NCBI GenBank assembly: GCA_035529435.1
Contig: DATKWS010000064.1
Location: 1-5,822 of the forward strand
Direction: 5' to 3'
DNA from: DATKWS01 sp035529435
GTDB lineage: Bacteria; Krumholzibacteriota; Krumholzibacteriia; Krumholzibacteriales; Krumholzibacteriaceae
Length of the DNA stretch: 5,822 nt
Every line of letters starts with the position of its first letter. The stretch's first letter is position 1. The notes below the pieces were generated by a model that had not been told where the DNA came from, did not search any database, and saw only the letters and a list, made by a program, of their open reading frames with translations. Below are positions 5,521 through 5,822 of the stretch, one piece after another. Both the position numbers and the translations under genes were made by a program.

Positions 5521-5718
5521 TCAATTCATCCGCCGGTAGTAGATCATCGCACCCACCTTCGCGACGCCCGTCGCGCACAGGATAATGAAGAGGTCCCATC
5601 TGATCGCGCGGTGGGTGATGTATTCGTAGAAAAAGAATACCGCGATCAGTACGACGCATACCACCGTCGCAAAGCGCGTCGCCTTGTACCGGTGCATGAT
5701 GAATCGTTCGTCCAGCAT
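5521..5718 (-). CDS. small two-helix membrane protein linked to Xre regulator
   Basis: The product is 65 residues: a short charged N-terminus (MLDERFIMHRYKATR), a hydrophobic helix at about 16-31, a polar loop (EYITHRAIRWD), a second helix at about 44-60 and a basic end (YYRRMN). It reads as a two-pass inner-membrane protein with both ends cytosolic. Its ATG overlaps the TAA of the upstream regulator by one base (TAATG). A strong GGAGG (5730-5726) lies seven bases before it inside the regulator's last codons, so translation is probably coupled. Small membrane proteins encoded directly after short Xre-type regulators are common; in some such pairs the membrane partner modulates the regulator. 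That role is inference here. I do not recognise a named family. Confidence 0.85.
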   Translation of the reverse strand: MLDERFIMHRYKATRFATVVCVVLIAVFFFYEYITHRAIRWDLFIILCATGVAKVGAMIYYRRMN

Positions 5719-5822
5719 TAATTATCCTCCTCGAGTTGGAACATATCATCCATTGAGCATCCGAAGAACCGGGCGATCCGCAGAGCGAGGGGGAGGCTGG
5801 GGATATACCGCCCCCGTTCTAT
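5718..5822 (-). CDS. Xre/Cro-type HTH regulator, C-terminal end (5' part off window)
   Basis: The minus-strand frame entering at 5822 gives 34 residues before TAA at 5720-5718. They begin IERGRYIPSLPLALRIARFF and end in GCSMDDMFQLEEDN. This matches the C-terminal half of the compact HTH_3 fold: the ISxIERGRxxPSL segment after the recognition helix, then the L-A-x-x-I-A helix and the S-x-D-D-x-F tail. Short stand-alone members are about 65-75 residues, so roughly half is present. It is the first visible gene of a leftward group with the 65-residue membrane protein (1-nt overlap) and the hydrolase. It likely binds DNA upstream of this group, outside the window. Confidence 0.88.
   Translation of the reverse strand: MERGRYIPSLPLALRIARFFGCSMDDMFQLEEDN
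5726..5730 (-). promoter_or_regulatory. Shine-Dalgarno site inside regulator gene end
   Basis: GGAGG on the minus strand (5730-5726) sits within the codons for the last glutamates of the regulator and seven bases before the ATG of the membrane protein. With the TAATG overlap this indicates coupled translation of the two genes. Confidence 0.7.

Overview
The window reads as chromosomal DNA from a GC-rich, probably diderm bacterium. Several products carry export signals, and short Shine-Dalgarno sites of the GGAGG/AAAGGAG type precede most genes. The W-x-x-MTSGTT...VWG...DVFAVG repeat protein is of a kind I associate with Myxococcota and candidate FCB-group phyla (Eisenbacteria or Krumholzibacteria-like), but no marker gene is present and this placement is tentative.

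Layout, left to right. (1) Positions 1-752, minus strand: the N-terminal 250 codons of a multi-pass GT-C glycosyltransferase (PMT_2/GT39-like) that runs off the left edge. (2) 753-1030: a divergent intergenic region. (3) 1031-2950, plus strand: a 122-residue basic/coiled-coil protein, then a 486-residue calcineurin-like metallophosphoesterase with every metal-binding motif. They are 90 bp apart, and the gap holds a perfect 14-bp palindrome. (4) 2951-3059: a stem-loop, then a 64-bp structure resembling an integron attC site. (5) 3060-3461, minus strand: an AT-rich, C-terminally truncated SIR2-like gene, foreign in composition and probably a pseudogene. (6) 3462-3658: an intergenic stretch dense in small palindromes. 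(7) 3659-4588, plus strand: an exported protein made of seven exact 39-residue repeats (a probable beta-propeller). (8) 4593-5822, minus strand: reading leftwards, the C-terminus of an Xre-type HTH regulator, a 65-residue two-helix membrane protein overlapping it by 1 nt, and a secreted alpha/beta hydrolase. These are likely co-transcribed.

The pieces do not form one obvious pathway. The best candidate for something undescribed is the coiled-coil plus metallophosphoesterase pair. It lies beside the remnant of a SIR2-family gene (a family common in anti-phage systems) and an attC-like junction, so 2951-3560 looks like a site of past insertion and decay. That reading is inference. No complete CRISPR array, tRNA, rRNA, IS or known defence system is visible.
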